20,233 nucleotides of DNA from UBA6901 sp035256085 (GTDB lineage: Bacteria > Pseudomonadota > Gammaproteobacteria > Acidiferrobacterales > UBA6901), in the NCBI GenBank assembly GCA_035256085.1, contig DATEYP010000331.1, positions 1 to 20,233 on the forward strand, in the 5' to 3' direction. Below are positions 6,397 to 14,055 of this stretch, piece after piece. Made by a program: the position numbers and the translations under genes. A model generated the notes under the pieces. The model was not told the DNA's origin, did not search any database, and worked only from the letters and a program-made list of their open reading frames with translations. Each line of letters begins with the position of its first letter. Position 1 is the stretch's first letter.

Positions 6397-7320
6397 TCAG
6401 CGCTTGCGGCGCCGCGTGGAAAACAGTTCCAGGCGCGCGGCGTCGTTCACGGCCACTACTGCCGGGTGGCGCAGCTTGCGCTCCGCCGATATCGCGTAGA
6501 AACGCTCGCGCACCTCGTCGGTGCGGCCGACCGGCCGCACGTCGTATTGGCGCATGACCTCGCGCTCGATCACGCTCGGGGCGACGAACGCACCGGCGCC
6601 GGCCTGCCCGAAGGCCTTCATGAGCGCGCTGTCATCGAACTCGCCGGCGATACGCGGCCGGATGTCGCGCCGATCCAGCCACTGCATCAGCGCACCACGC
6701 ACCGCCGTGTTGGCGGCCGGCAGCAGCAACGGCGCGCCGTGCAGGGATTGCGGGAAGCGCCGGCGGAACGCCGGGGCGAGCTTATGCGCGGCGAAAAACA
6801 CGATGCCGCACTCGCCGAGCAGGTGGTTGAAGGCGCGCACGTTGGCCGCCGCGCCGAGCGGGCTGTCGGCCAGCACCATGTCGAGCTTGTGGCCGGCGAG
6901 ATCGGCGAGCAACGCGTCGAGTTTGCCCTCGCGGCCCACGATGCGCACCGGCTGCGGCAGGCGCAGCGCCGGTTCGAGCAGCCGGTAGGCGATGATCTTG
7001 GGTACCACGTCCACGACGCCGACCGTGAACGGTAGTGGCCGGCCGCCCGTGCGGCCTTCCAGCGCTTCCTTCAACTCCGCGCCGATGCGGAAGATGTCGT
7101 CGGCGTAGTCGAACGTAAGCCGCCCGGTATCGGTCAGCACCAGCCGCCGGCCGGTGCGCGCGAACAGCTTGGCGCCGGCGGCGGTTTCCAGTGTCCGGAG
7201 CTGCCCACTGACGGTTTGCGGCGTCAGGTGCAGGACGGCGGCGGCACGGGCCACGCCGCCTTCCTTCGCGACCCGCCAGAAGTAGTAGAGGTGGTTGTAG
7301 TTCAGGTCGCGCAGTGACAT
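6397..7320 (-). CDS. nhaR: LysR-family transcriptional regulator, NhaR type
   Basis: The protein (307 aa from this start) opens with MSLRDLNYNHLYYFWRVAKE, the diagnostic NhaR opening, followed by the winged-helix segment LHLTPQTVSGQLRTLE and then a LysR effector-binding domain to the C-terminus. NhaR activates the sodium/proton antiporter gene nhaA in response to Na+ in enterobacteria. Here no antiporter gene is adjacent: the left neighbour is the gene-free junction and the right neighbour, htpX, is divergent beyond a repeat element. ATG 7320 is preferred over an upstream TTG (7350) because family members begin a few residues before NYNHLYYFW; a weak GGAAAA lies upstream. The target genes here are unknown, and the symbol reflects family, not a tested role. 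Confidence 0.85.
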   Translation of the reverse strand: MSLRDLNYNHLYYFWRVAKEGGVARAAAVLHLTPQTVSGQLRTLETAAGAKLFARTGRRLVLTDTGRLTFDYADDIFRIGAELKEALEGRTGGRPLPFTVGVVDVVPKIIAYRLLEPALRLPQPVRIVGREGKLDALLADLAGHKLDMVLADSPLGAAANVRAFNHLLGECGIVFFAAHKLAPAFRRRFPQSLHGAPLLLPAANTAVRGALMQWLDRRDIRPRIAGEFDDSALMKAFGQAGAGAFVAPSVIEREVMRQYDVRPVGRTDEVRERFYAISAERKLRHPAVVAVNDAARLELFSTRRRKR

Positions 7321-7356
7321 CGGCTTTTCCGAACGATCAGACAGTAACAATCGAAT

Positions 7357-7362
7357 TTTATA
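7357..7362 (-). promoter_or_regulatory. Possible -10 element for the nhaR-type gene
   Basis: On the minus strand TATAAA lies about 36 bases before the chosen ATG, in an A/T-rich stretch that stands out from its GC-rich surroundings. No convincing -35 hexamer lies at the right distance, so the call rests on composition and position alone. Confidence 0.25.
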
Positions 7363-7423
7363 TGGGTTTCTGCCCGGTTACACTCTTTGCGTCCGATCTG
7401 TCTTTAAAGAGCACCTGAGAGCA

Positions 7424-7875
7424 CCTGACAAAATGAACTTGGCACTCGGCCCCACGCTAAACTTGACCCCCACCCTAACCCTCCCCCTTCCAGGGCATAG
7501 GTATCTACACAAGTCCCCTCTCCCGCTTGCGGGAGAGGGTTAGGGAGAGGGCAATCTGTTGAGGAATGCCCATTATGCGCCTCGGCACCCTCTCCCCCGG
7601 CCCCTCTCCCACACGTGGGAGAGGGGAGTGAAAGCAGCGGGTTACATGATGTGTAGATACCTATGCTTCCAGGGGGAGGGAATGGGAGGGGGTGCGGCGT
7701 GAAGGGTTGGGTATCCCGCTCGTTTTGTTGCGCTCTAACAAGATGAGCCAATGCGTCCCGAAGCCCAGCCCTCACCCCAGCCCCTCTCCCGCAGGGAGAG
7801 GGGATTTAAGCCCTTCTCCCTTTGGGAGAAGGGTGGGGATGAGGGCAGGGCGCGTGAAGCTTTCATTTTGTCAGG
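7424..7875. repeat. Nested inverted-repeat element with CTCTCCC hairpins
   Basis: The outer ends CCTGACAAAATGAA (7424-7437) and TTCATTTTGTCAGG (7862-7875) are perfect 14-bp inverted repeats bounding 452 bases. Inside lies a second pair, GCATAGGTATCTACAC (7495-7510) and its exact complement (7651-7666), extended outward by C-rich/G-rich sequence. Four hairpins sit inside: 7516-7539 (11-bp arms), 7601-7626 (12-bp), 7781-7803 (10-bp) and 7811-7833 (10-bp), all with CTCTCCC or CTTCTCCC against GGGAGAG or GGGAGAAG. The apparent frames here are repeat-derived (PLPNPLPQAGEG-type) and not genes. The CTCTCCC palindrome is a common dispersed intergenic repeat in GC-rich proteobacteria. No transposase is present. 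Confidence 0.85.
7495..7666. repeat. Inner 16-bp perfect inverted repeat pair
   Basis: GCATAGGTATCTACAC at 7495-7510 and its reverse complement at 7651-7666 bound a 172-bp unit that contains two of the four CTCTCCC hairpins. Outside these arms, imperfect complementarity continues for about 30 further bases (C-rich on the left, G-rich on the right). The nested position suggests one small element inserted in another, or an original long palindrome later decorated with hairpins. Confidence 0.8.
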
Positions 7876-7917
7876 CGTTCCAGGCGACTCATTAACCGGT
7901 CTAACGAGAGGAGCATC

Positions 7918-8802
7918 ATGAAACGCGTTGTCCTGTTTCTGGCCACCAATCTGGCCATTATCGCGGTCCTGAGCGTCACCCTGCGGCTGCTCGGCGTCGA
8001 GCGCATTCTCGACGAGCAGGGGGTGGGGCTTAACCTCACGTCGCTGCTGGTGTTCGCCGCCGTGTTCGGCATGGGCGGCGCCTTCCTGTCGCTGGCGCTG
8101 TCCAAGTGGACCGCCAAACGCTTTACCGGCGCACGGGTCATCGAGCAGCCGGCGAACGAGACCGAGCGCTGGTTGCTGGAAACGGTACGGCGCCAGGCGC
8201 GCGCTGCCGGCATCGGCATGCCGGAGGTGGCGGTGTACGACGCGCCCGAGGTGAACGCCTTTGCCACCGGCATGCGCCGCGACCAGGCACTGGTGGCGGT
8301 GAGCAGCGGGCTGCTCACCGCCATGAGCCGCGACGAGGCCGAGGCGGTGCTGGCGCACGAAGTGAGCCACGTCGCCAACGGCGACATGGTGACGCTCGCC
8401 CTGATCCAGGGCGTGGTCAACACGTTCGTCATCTTCCTGTCGCGCGTGGTGGGTCATTTCGTCGATCGCGTAGTGTTCAAGAACGAACGCGGCCACGGCC
8501 CGGCGTTCTGGGTCACGGCCATCGTCGCCGAGCTGGTGCTGGGCGTGCTCGCGAGCATCATCGTCATGTGGTTCAGCCGCCAGCGCGAGTTCCGCGCCGA
8601 CGCCGGCGGCGCGCGCCTGGCCTCGCGCGCCAAGATGATCGGTGCCCTGCGGCGCCTGGCCGCGGCCCATCCGGCGCCGTTGCCGGATCAGCTCGCTGCC
8701 TTTGGCATCGCGGGCGGTGTCGCACACGGCTTGCGCCGGCTGTTCATGACCCACCCGCCGATTGAAGAACGTATCGCGGTGCTCGAGCGCAGCGCTGCTT
8801 GA
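7918..8802 (+). CDS. htpX: Membrane zinc metalloprotease HtpX
   Basis: A 294-residue M48-family protease of the inner membrane with its active site on the cytoplasmic side. It degrades misfolded membrane proteins and overlaps in function with FtsH. Two hydrophobic helices lie at about residues 4-25 and 40-62. The zinc motif HEVSH is at 147-151 (H147, E148, H151), with the third ligand E224 in REFRADAGG. Further hydrophobic segments lie at about 158-176 and 196-218. The length matches the family. GAGGAG precedes the ATG at good spacing. It heads the long plus-strand run and is followed by a YccA-family gene, so two FtsH-linked quality-control proteins sit together. Its promoter must lie in or beyond the repeat element immediately upstream. 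Confidence 0.95.
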   Translation: MKRVVLFLATNLAIIAVLSVTLRLLGVERILDEQGVGLNLTSLLVFAAVFGMGGAFLSLALSKWTAKRFTGARVIEQPANETERWLLETVRRQARAAGIGMPEVAVYDAPEVNAFATGMRRDQALVAVSSGLLTAMSRDEAEAVLAHEVSHVANGDMVTLALIQGVVNTFVIFLSRVVGHFVDRVVFKNERGHGPAFWVTAIVAELVLGVLASIIVMWFSRQREFRADAGGARLASRAKMIGALRRLAAAHPAPLPDQLAAFGIAGGVAHGLRRLFMTHPPIEERIAVLERSAA

Positions 8803-8929
8803 GCCGCGCAATGGTTTCCGCCGCCAGGCCTTGCCGGTGTCCCGTGCCGGACGGGCCGGTGCGCTGACGGAAGTTTGAAGTTGCATCGAAGCCGGACATT
8901 CAACCCACACCCATCGGAGGTAATGCAGC

Positions 8930-9604
8930 ATGAACATGAAATCGCAAGTGGCAACCCTGGGCCATGCCCAGACCGCGGTTCTGGAAACCAACAAGGTCAT
9001 ACGCAACACCTACATGCTGTTGTCGCTGACGCTGGCATTCAGCGCCCTGACCGCTGGCGCCGCGATGGCGCTGAACCTGCCGCACCCGGGGCTGATCGTC
9101 ACCCTGGTCGGTTACTTCGGGCTGCTGTTTCTCACCGCCAAATTCAAAAACAGCGCCGCCGGCCTCGGGTTCGTCTTCGCCCTCACCGGTTTCATGGGCT
9201 ATACCCTCGGGCCCATCGTCAGCAACTATCTCAGCCTGCCGAATGGCGGCCAGATCGTGATGACCGCCATGGGTGCGACCGCGGCCGTTTTCCTCGGCCT
9301 GTCGGGATATGCGTTGAGCAGCCGCAAGGATTTCAGCTTCATGGGCGGCTTCCTCATGGTGGGCATTGTGGTGGCCTTCCTGGCCGGTCTCGGCGCCATT
9401 TTCTTCGAGATGCCGGGCCTGTCGCTGGCCGTCTCCGCCATGTTCGTGCTGCTGATGGCGGGGCTGATCCTGTATGAAACCAGCAATATCATTCACGGCG
9501 GCGAGACCAACTACATCATGGCCACGGTGACGCTGTTCGTCGCCATTTTCAATCTGTTCACCAGCCTGCTGCACCTGCTGGGTTTTGCCAATAGCAGCGA
9601 GTAA
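8930..9604 (+). CDS. yccA: Bax inhibitor-1/YccA family inner-membrane protein
   Basis: A 224-residue polytopic membrane protein of the BI-1/YccA family with about seven hydrophobic segments separated by short loops, and the family-typical LYETSNIIHGGETNYIMATV segment near residues 181-200. In E. coli YccA binds and modulates the FtsH protease and protects a jammed SecY translocon from degradation. GGAGG lies nine bases before ATG 8930; a second in-frame ATG at 8936 is also possible. The 127-base gap after htpX holds no gene or clear terminator, so joint transcription with htpX is plausible. The family call is firm; the exact YccA role is by homology. Confidence 0.9.
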   Translation: MNMKSQVATLGHAQTAVLETNKVIRNTYMLLSLTLAFSALTAGAAMALNLPHPGLIVTLVGYFGLLFLTAKFKNSAAGLGFVFALTGFMGYTLGPIVSNYLSLPNGGQIVMTAMGATAAVFLGLSGYALSSRKDFSFMGGFLMVGIVVAFLAGLGAIFFEMPGLSLAVSAMFVLLMAGLILYETSNIIHGGETNYIMATVTLFVAIFNLFTSLLHLLGFANSSE

Positions 9605-9623
9605 TGGCGCGATTCATTCCGCG

Positions 9624-9749
9624 ATGAACAAACTCGGGTTGGCATTCGGGGCAATCAGGTTTGTGAGCGTGTTGCTGCTGGAGGAGGGCCGCAAGCCGGT
9701 GCTCCGGCCGGGACGGTGCCAGGCCGGCGACCTTGAGGCCATCGAATGA
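9624..9749 (+). CDS. Small ORF (41 aa) overlapping the methyltransferase start
   Basis: A 41-codon frame whose TGA overlaps the next ATG (ATGA at 9746-9749). The peptide starts MNKLGLAFGAIRFVSVLLLEE, a short hydrophobic segment, followed by a basic and then acidic tail. There is no strong ribosome binding site. The overlap could couple translation to the methyltransferase gene, or could be chance in GC-rich sequence. Not a known family. Confidence 0.3.
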   Translation: MNKLGLAFGAIRFVSVLLLEEGRKPVLRPGRCQAGDLEAIE

Positions 9750-10339
9750 AGCAGGCCATGGACCTGGCCGGGAACGCGCACTTCATCGGCGCGTGGTTTC
9801 GCAACCCGCTGCAGACCGGCGCGTTGTGGCCGAGCGGGCAGGCGCTCGCGCGCGCCATGGCGCGGTGCGTCGACCCGTGCCAGCCGGGCCCGGTAGTGGA
9901 GCTCGGCGCCGGCACGGGGGCGATTACCCGCGAGCTGCTGGCGCGCGGGCTGGCCCCGCAGCGGCTGGTCGCGATCGAAAAAGATCCGGCGCTGTGCCGT
10001 GTACTCAGGCTGCGTTTCCCCGAGGTGAGCGTGCTGCGGGGAGACGTCGCCGAACTCGTCGCGCTTCTGGCCGCGGCGGGCGCGGGGCGCGCGGGCACGC
10101 TGGTTTCCGGTTTGCCGTTGCTCGGCATGCCGCGCCAGGGCCGTCGGCGGGTGCTGGAGCAGATCGCCGCCTGTCTCGGTCCGGGCGGCGTCCTCGTGCA
10201 GTTCACCTACTCGCCGCTTCCGCCGGTCTCGCGCGCGGCGTGCGCGGCGTTCGGATGGTCTGGCCGGCGCGTCGCCTGGGTGCCGTGGAACCTGCCGCCG
10301 GCGGCGGTGTGGATCTATACCGGATCGGCGGAGATGTGA
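9746..10339 (+). CDS. SAM-dependent methyltransferase, phospholipid N-methyltransferase-like
   Basis: A 197-residue class I methyltransferase. The N-terminus FIGAWFRNPLQTGALWPSG matches the PmtA-type (COG3963-like) family, where this segment precedes the catalytic domain. Motif I is VELGAGTGAITREL (51-64), an acidic residue in VAIEKDP marks the ribose-binding strand, and RGDVAEL fits motif III. PmtA-type enzymes methylate phosphatidylethanolamine toward phosphatidylcholine; rRNA adenine dimethyltransferase-like annotations are also common for this fold, so the substrate is not settled. GAGG lies seven bases before the ATG, which also overlaps the stop of a 41-codon ORF. A tiny membrane-protein ORF follows after three bases. 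Confidence 0.75.
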   Translation: MKQAMDLAGNAHFIGAWFRNPLQTGALWPSGQALARAMARCVDPCQPGPVVELGAGTGAITRELLARGLAPQRLVAIEKDPALCRVLRLRFPEVSVLRGDVAELVALLAAAGAGRAGTLVSGLPLLGMPRQGRRRVLEQIAACLGPGGVLVQFTYSPLPPVSRAACAAFGWSGRRVAWVPWNLPPAAVWIYTGSAEM

Positions 10340-10342
10340 ACG

Positions 10343-10513
10343 ATGCGCAACGATTTGCCTTCGGGCGCGATACGTGGGCGTTGGCGCCGAGGCTCGCAAA
10401 ACCTGGCAGGCAAGATAGCCTTCATCGTCGGTGCCGCCGGTCCCGTGCTGCTGATCGTTGCGGCGATATGGGTCGCGATCAATGCCGTGCGTTATCTAAT
10501 AGGAATAGAGTAG
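10343..10513 (+). CDS. Small single-pass membrane protein (56 aa)
   Basis: The ATG lies three bases after the methyltransferase stop. The basic N-terminus (IRGRWRRGSQN) is followed by a hydrophobic helix, about residues 25-48 (IAFIVGAAGPVLLIVAAIWV), and ends YLIGIE. The positive-inside arrangement predicts a cytoplasmic N-terminus. A GGAGATG lies upstream, inside the end of the methyltransferase gene. The layout strongly suggests a real small membrane protein, but no family is recognised. Confidence 0.6.
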   Translation: MRNDLPSGAIRGRWRRGSQNLAGKIAFIVGAAGPVLLIVAAIWVAINAVRYLIGIE

Positions 10514-10572
10514 GGGAGGCATCCGCCGCGCTGCGGCGAACGCAACAAACTTCGACGGAGGGGAAATTTTTC

Positions 10573-10806
10573 ATGCGGCGGGACATCGAGAAGAGCTATT
10601 CAACCAAGGCGTTCATTGCCAAGTTGCGCCGGCTGGCCGACGCCCTGGAGCGCGGCGAACGCTTTGCCACCCAGGTGGCGGGCCGGCGCGTGGTCGTGCC
10701 GCGCGCAGCCATATACGGCATCGAGCATGAACGCGAAGGCGGGGTCGAGGAAATTGAGTTCCAGATAATATGGAAGACTGCCCGGCGCCGGAAGGCGCGC
10801 CGGTGA
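10573..10806 (+). CDS. Amphi-Trp domain protein
   Basis: A 77-residue protein that fits the amphi-Trp domain (TIGR04354-type): an early helix STKAFIAKLRRLADALERGE, a short strand pair QVAGRRVVVP, then EREGGVEEIEFQIIWKT ending in the conserved tryptophan. These small domains occur in bacteria and archaea and their function is unknown. A strong GGAGGGG lies upstream of the ATG. The C-terminus is very basic (ARRRKARR). Its TGA overlaps the GTG of the next small ORF (GTGA), so translation of the downstream genes may be coupled to it. Confidence 0.75.
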   Translation: MRRDIEKSYSTKAFIAKLRRLADALERGERFATQVAGRRVVVPRAAIYGIEHEREGGVEEIEFQIIWKTARRRKARR

Positions 10807-10916
10807 CCCGCTTTGAACGCGTCGATGCAGGTGTCTTCGCCAACGGGCGCGCACATTGGTACATGGTCCGCCCGCCGCTGGAACCGCGCCCTGCCGTGCC
10901 CAAGGCCCCCGCGTGA
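10803..10916 (+). CDS. Small coupled ORF (37 aa), unknown
   Basis: A GTG start overlaps the amphi-Trp stop (GTGA) and its TGA overlaps the next ATG (TGATG at 10914-10918). The peptide is VTRFERVDAGVFANGRAHWY followed by a proline-rich tail. Overlaps at both ends make it a good candidate for a translated linking ORF, but its only independent support is that arrangement. No family recognised. Confidence 0.4.
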   Translation: MTRFERVDAGVFANGRAHWYMVRPPLEPRPAVPKAPA

Positions 10917-11218
10917 TGCACGCCCGGCTGGCCGCGCTGGCGGCGGTGTTCAAGCGCGAGTTCGCGGTCTATCGCTGCGCATTGCGCCATCCGCGCACGC
11001 CGCTGGCCGCCCGCCTGTTGCTGGGCGCGGCGGTGGGTTACGCCCTGCTGCCGTTCGACCTGATTCCGGATTTTCTGCCGGTCATTGGCCATCTGGATGA
11101 CCTTATTATAGTGCCGGGCCTGGTCTGGCTGGCGCTGCGCCTGATCCCGCCCGCCGTCATGGACGAGTGCCGGGCGCATCACCCTGCTACTGACAAACCA
11201 TCGGAATCTTCGACATGA
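10916..11218 (+). CDS. YkvA/DUF1232 family membrane protein
   Basis: A 100-residue protein whose core YALLPFDLIPDFLPVIGHLDDLIIVP (residues about 42-67) is the DUF1232 signature, with PxDLIPDxxPxxGxxDD. A hydrophobic helix flanks it on each side. The family has no established biochemical function. ATG 10916 is preferred over an ATG at 10856 because family members start shortly before RLAALAAVFKRE and because it overlaps the preceding stop. The gene ends in ATGA with terC, indicating coupled translation. Confidence 0.85.
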   Translation: MHARLAALAAVFKREFAVYRCALRHPRTPLAARLLLGAAVGYALLPFDLIPDFLPVIGHLDDLIIVPGLVWLALRLIPPAVMDECRAHHPATDKPSESST

Positions 11219-12177
11219 ATAACACGATTTCCATCGGCGAACCCTGGATGTGGGCCGTCTTCATCGGCTTCGTGCTGGTCATGCTGGCGCTCGACCTGTT
11301 CGTGTTCGGCGGCCGCAAGGCGCACAAGGTGAGCGTCAAGGAGGCCGCCGCGTGGTCGCTGGTGTGGGTGAGCCTGGCGCTCGCCTTCAACGCCGGCCTG
11401 TGGTGGTATCTCAACGGCGCCGTCGGGCCGGAGGTGGCCGACCGCAAGGCGCTGGAGTTCCTCACCGGCTATCTGATCGAGAAGTCGCTGTCGGTGGACA
11501 ACGTGTTCGTGTTCCTGCTGATCTTCGCGTCCTTCCATGTCGCCCCCGAATTCCAGCGCCGCGTGCTGATCTACGGCGTGCTCGGCGCCATCGTCATGCG
11601 TGCCGTCATGATCCTGGCCGGCGCCTGGGTGGTGCGCGAGTTCAGTTGGGTGCTCTATCTCTTCGGCGCCTTCCTGGTGGTCACCGGCATGCGCATGCTG
11701 GTGATGGCGGAAAAGACGCCCGACCTGGAGAAGAACCCGGTGCTGAAATTCGCGCGCCGGCACTTGCGCATTTCAAACGATTATCACGGCGAGAAATTCA
11801 GCGTGATGAAGGACGGCGTGCGCTATTTCACGCCGCTGTTCCTGGTGCTGATCCTGATCGAGGTCTCCGACCTGGTGTTCGCGGTGGATTCCATTCCGGC
11901 GATCTTCGCCATCACCACCGATCCGTTCATCGTGTTCACCTCCAACATCTTCGCCATCATGGGCCTGCGCGCGCTGTACTTCCTGATGGCCGACGTGGCC
12001 GACCGCTTCCACCTGCTGAAATACGGCCTGGCCATGGTGCTCACCTTCATCGGCACCAAGATGCTGATCGCGCCCTGGTACCACGTGCCGGTGGCGGCCT
12101 CGCTCGCCATTGTTGCGGTGCTGATCGGCGCCAGCGTCATCGCCAGCCTGATCGCCACGCGCAAGCGGGAGGCATGA
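11215..12177 (+). CDS. TerC/Alx family integral membrane protein
   Basis: A 320-residue TerC-family protein with about nine hydrophobic segments. Family acidic motifs are present: LDLFVFG (26-32), EKSLSVDN (89-96) and IEVSDLVFAVDSIPA (215-229), the last two being the metal-site motifs of Alx/TerC. E. coli Alx and related proteins export Mn2+; TerC proteins were first linked to tellurite resistance. Length and motif order match Alx (YgjT). The ATG overlaps the ykvA stop (ATGA), so there is no room for the pH/Mn-responsive leader that controls alx in E. coli; any such control must lie elsewhere. The rhodanese gene follows directly. Substrate is inferred from family. Confidence 0.9.
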   Translation: MNNTISIGEPWMWAVFIGFVLVMLALDLFVFGGRKAHKVSVKEAAAWSLVWVSLALAFNAGLWWYLNGAVGPEVADRKALEFLTGYLIEKSLSVDNVFVFLLIFASFHVAPEFQRRVLIYGVLGAIVMRAVMILAGAWVVREFSWVLYLFGAFLVVTGMRMLVMAEKTPDLEKNPVLKFARRHLRISNDYHGEKFSVMKDGVRYFTPLFLVLILIEVSDLVFAVDSIPAIFAITTDPFIVFTSNIFAIMGLRALYFLMADVADRFHLLKYGLAMVLTFIGTKMLIAPWYHVPVAASLAIVAVLIGASVIASLIATRKREA

Positions 12178-12587
12178 TGCGGTTGCGTCTGCTGGGAGTT
12201 GCGCTGCTCGCGTTCGCCCTCGGCGGCTGCGCCGAGCCGCCGCCCTACGTCAATCTCGACAACGCCGGCTTGAAGGCGTTGGCGACACAGGGCGTGCCAA
12301 TCTACGACGTCCGCCGGCCGGAAGAATGGCGCGAGACCGGTGTGGTCGAGGGCAGCCGGCTGTTGACCTTCGTCGACGCCAGCGGGCGGCTGAACCCGGA
12401 ATTCCTGCCGCGCTTCGCCGCCGACGCGGGCAAGGACGACCCGGTAATTCTGATCTGCCGCACCGGCAGCCGCACCGACGTGCTGGCCCGCTACCTGGTG
12501 GATAAGATGGGCTATACGCAGGTCTATAACGTGCGCCACGGCATCACCCGCTGGATTGGCGACAAGCATCCCGTAATCAAGAACTGA
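12177..12587 (+). CDS. Rhodanese-domain lipoprotein
   Basis: A 136-residue protein with a lipoprotein signal peptide: basic MRLRLL, a hydrophobic stretch and lipobox LGGC with the lipidated cysteine at 18. The rhodanese domain follows: YDVRRPEEW (43-51) and active-site loop CRTGSR (94-99) with C94. Rhodaneses carry sulfur as a persulfide, but many single-domain periplasmic members have unknown substrates. GGGAGG is four bases before ATG 12177; an ATG three bases earlier (12174) is in frame but sits too close. The start overlaps the terC stop. If the host is a sulfur oxidiser the domain could serve sulfur transfer, but this is speculative. Confidence 0.88.
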   Translation: MRLRLLGVALLAFALGGCAEPPPYVNLDNAGLKALATQGVPIYDVRRPEEWRETGVVEGSRLLTFVDASGRLNPEFLPRFAADAGKDDPVILICRTGSRTDVLARYLVDKMGYTQVYNVRHGITRWIGDKHPVIKN

Positions 12588-12605
12588 AACGCGAGCGACA
12601 CCGCC

Positions 12606-13307
12606 ATGACTGACACCGCCAGAACCAACCCGCTGCTCGAACTGCTCATCAACATCGTCATCCCGTCCGTCATCCTGATGAAGTGGAGCGGCCCGCAGGA
12701 CCTGGGCGCCGTGAACGTCTTGCTGGCGGCGCTGGCCTTTCCGCTCGCCTGGGGCGCGCGCGATCTGCTGCAGCGGCGCAAGGTCAATCTGTTCGCCGCG
12801 CTGGGCCTCATCAGCATCCTGCTCACCGGCGGCATCGGCCTGCTGCAACTCGACACCCAATGGCTGGCGGTGAAGGAGGCGGCCGTGCCCGGCCTGATCG
12901 GCGTGGCCGTGGTCGTTTCCACCCGCACCCGTTATCCGCTCATCAAGACCCTGCTCTACAGCCCCGCGCTGCTCGACGTGGCGCGGGTGCGCGCGCGGCT
13001 CGAAGCGCGCGGTGCCGTGCCCGCCTTCGAGGCGCGCCTGCAAACCGCCACCTGGATGCTCGGCGGCACGTTTTTCTTCTCCGCCGCCATGAATTATTTT
13101 CTGGCGACCTGGATTGTGGTGAGCCCCGCCGGCAGCGTCGCGTTCAACGAAGAGCTCGGCCGGCTGACGCTCCTGAGCTATCCCGTTATCGCCCTGCCGT
13201 CCATGGCGATGATGCTGTTCGTGCTGTATTACCTGGCGCGCGGTATTCATGAGCTGACCGGGCTGAAATTCACCGAACTGCTGCACGCCACGAAAGTCCG
13301 GCCATGA
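12606..13307 (+). CDS. VC0807 family membrane protein
   Basis: A 233-residue polytopic protein with about six hydrophobic segments. The order LLELLINIVIPSVIL, RRKVNLFAALGLISILLTGG, YPLIKTLLYSP and LSYPVIALPSMAMM matches the VC0807-type family of uncharacterised membrane proteins, some annotated as MFS-like. It follows the rhodanese gene after 18 bases and probably belongs to the same transcription unit. The function is unknown. Confidence 0.75.
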   Translation: MTDTARTNPLLELLINIVIPSVILMKWSGPQDLGAVNVLLAALAFPLAWGARDLLQRRKVNLFAALGLISILLTGGIGLLQLDTQWLAVKEAAVPGLIGVAVVVSTRTRYPLIKTLLYSPALLDVARVRARLEARGAVPAFEARLQTATWMLGGTFFFSAAMNYFLATWIVVSPAGSVAFNEELGRLTLLSYPVIALPSMAMMLFVLYYLARGIHELTGLKFTELLHATKVRP

Positions 13308-13338
13308 AGCCCGGACCGCAGCGCGGCGTCTGACGGTC

Positions 13339-13917
13339 ATGCGGATATTCTCCCCGCTCTACCGGCGCGCCATGATCTGGTCGCGCCACCGGCACGCGCC
13401 GTGGTATCTGGGCGGCATGAGTTTCGCGGAACCCTCGTTCTTTCCGATTCCGCCGGACGTGATGCTCGCGCCCATGTGCCTGGCCGAGCCCGCGCGCGCC
13501 TGGCGTTTCGCCTGGCTCACCACGCTGACCTCGGTGGCCGGCGGCCTGTTCGGTTACGCCATCGGTTATTTCGCCATCGACGCCATCGAGCCCTGGCTGA
13601 GCGAATCGCGCTATTGGGACAGCTACCAACTGGCGGTGGACTGGTTCAAGCAATGGGGTTTCTGGGCGGTGTTCGTTGCCGGCTTCTCGCCGATTCCGTA
13701 CAAGGCATTCACTATCGCCGCCGGCGCCCTGTCGATGGCGCTGCTGCCCTTCACCCTGGCCTCGCTGATCGGACGCGGGTCGCGCTTCTTTCTGGTCGCC
13801 GGGCTGATGAAGTGGGGCGGGGCGCGCATGGAAGCGGCGCTGCACCGCTACGTCGACCGCCTGGGCTGGGCGACCGTGGCGCTGGTCGTGGCGAGTATGC
13901 TGCTGTACCGGGGATGA
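13339..13917 (+). CDS. YqaA/DedA-type (VTT domain) membrane protein
   Basis: A 192-residue protein of the YqaA branch of the SNARE-associated (VTT/DedA) superfamily. It shows the family's FPIPPDVMLAPM motif near residues 35-46, the GFSPIPYKAFTIAAGAL re-entrant region near 115-131 and the glycine/arginine segment IGRGSRFF. DedA-family proteins are linked to lipid transport and membrane homeostasis; YqaA itself is uncharacterised. It is the last gene of the plus-strand run and converges on cbbR across 138 bases in which no T-tract terminator was found. Confidence 0.85.
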   Translation: MRIFSPLYRRAMIWSRHRHAPWYLGGMSFAEPSFFPIPPDVMLAPMCLAEPARAWRFAWLTTLTSVAGGLFGYAIGYFAIDAIEPWLSESRYWDSYQLAVDWFKQWGFWAVFVAGFSPIPYKAFTIAAGALSMALLPFTLASLIGRGSRFFLVAGLMKWGGARMEAALHRYVDRLGWATVALVVASMLLYRG

Positions 13918-14055
13918 GGCGCGACATCTGATCGCATCCAGGCCATGTCAGGGAGAAGGGCTGCACGGCCGTCGATCGCGTTGACCGTCTGCCGGAGTGT
14001 TTGCCGATGTTGTACGCGGGCCTGGCGCGCCAGTCCCGTCGCCGCAACCACCGTA

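Noticed and set aside
7404..7775. Minus-strand frame of 123 codons across the repeat element
   Set aside because: Its protein is made of CTCTCCC-repeat translation (PLPNPLPQAGEG-type) and crosses both inverted repeats; no ribosome binding site or family.
7516..7833. CRISPR array suggested by repeated CTCTCCC units
   Set aside because: The units are self-complementary hairpins with uneven spacing and differing lengths, not direct repeats with regular spacers, and there are no cas genes.
7735..9009. Long minus-strand frame (424 codons) opposite htpX
   Set aside because: It is the antisense shadow of htpX in GC-rich sequence, rich in H, R, Q and A, with no domain.
11250..12173. Long plus-strand frame running through terC in another register
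   Set aside because: The upstream part is arginine-rich shadow of terC; only the section from 12177 is the real rhodanese lipoprotein.
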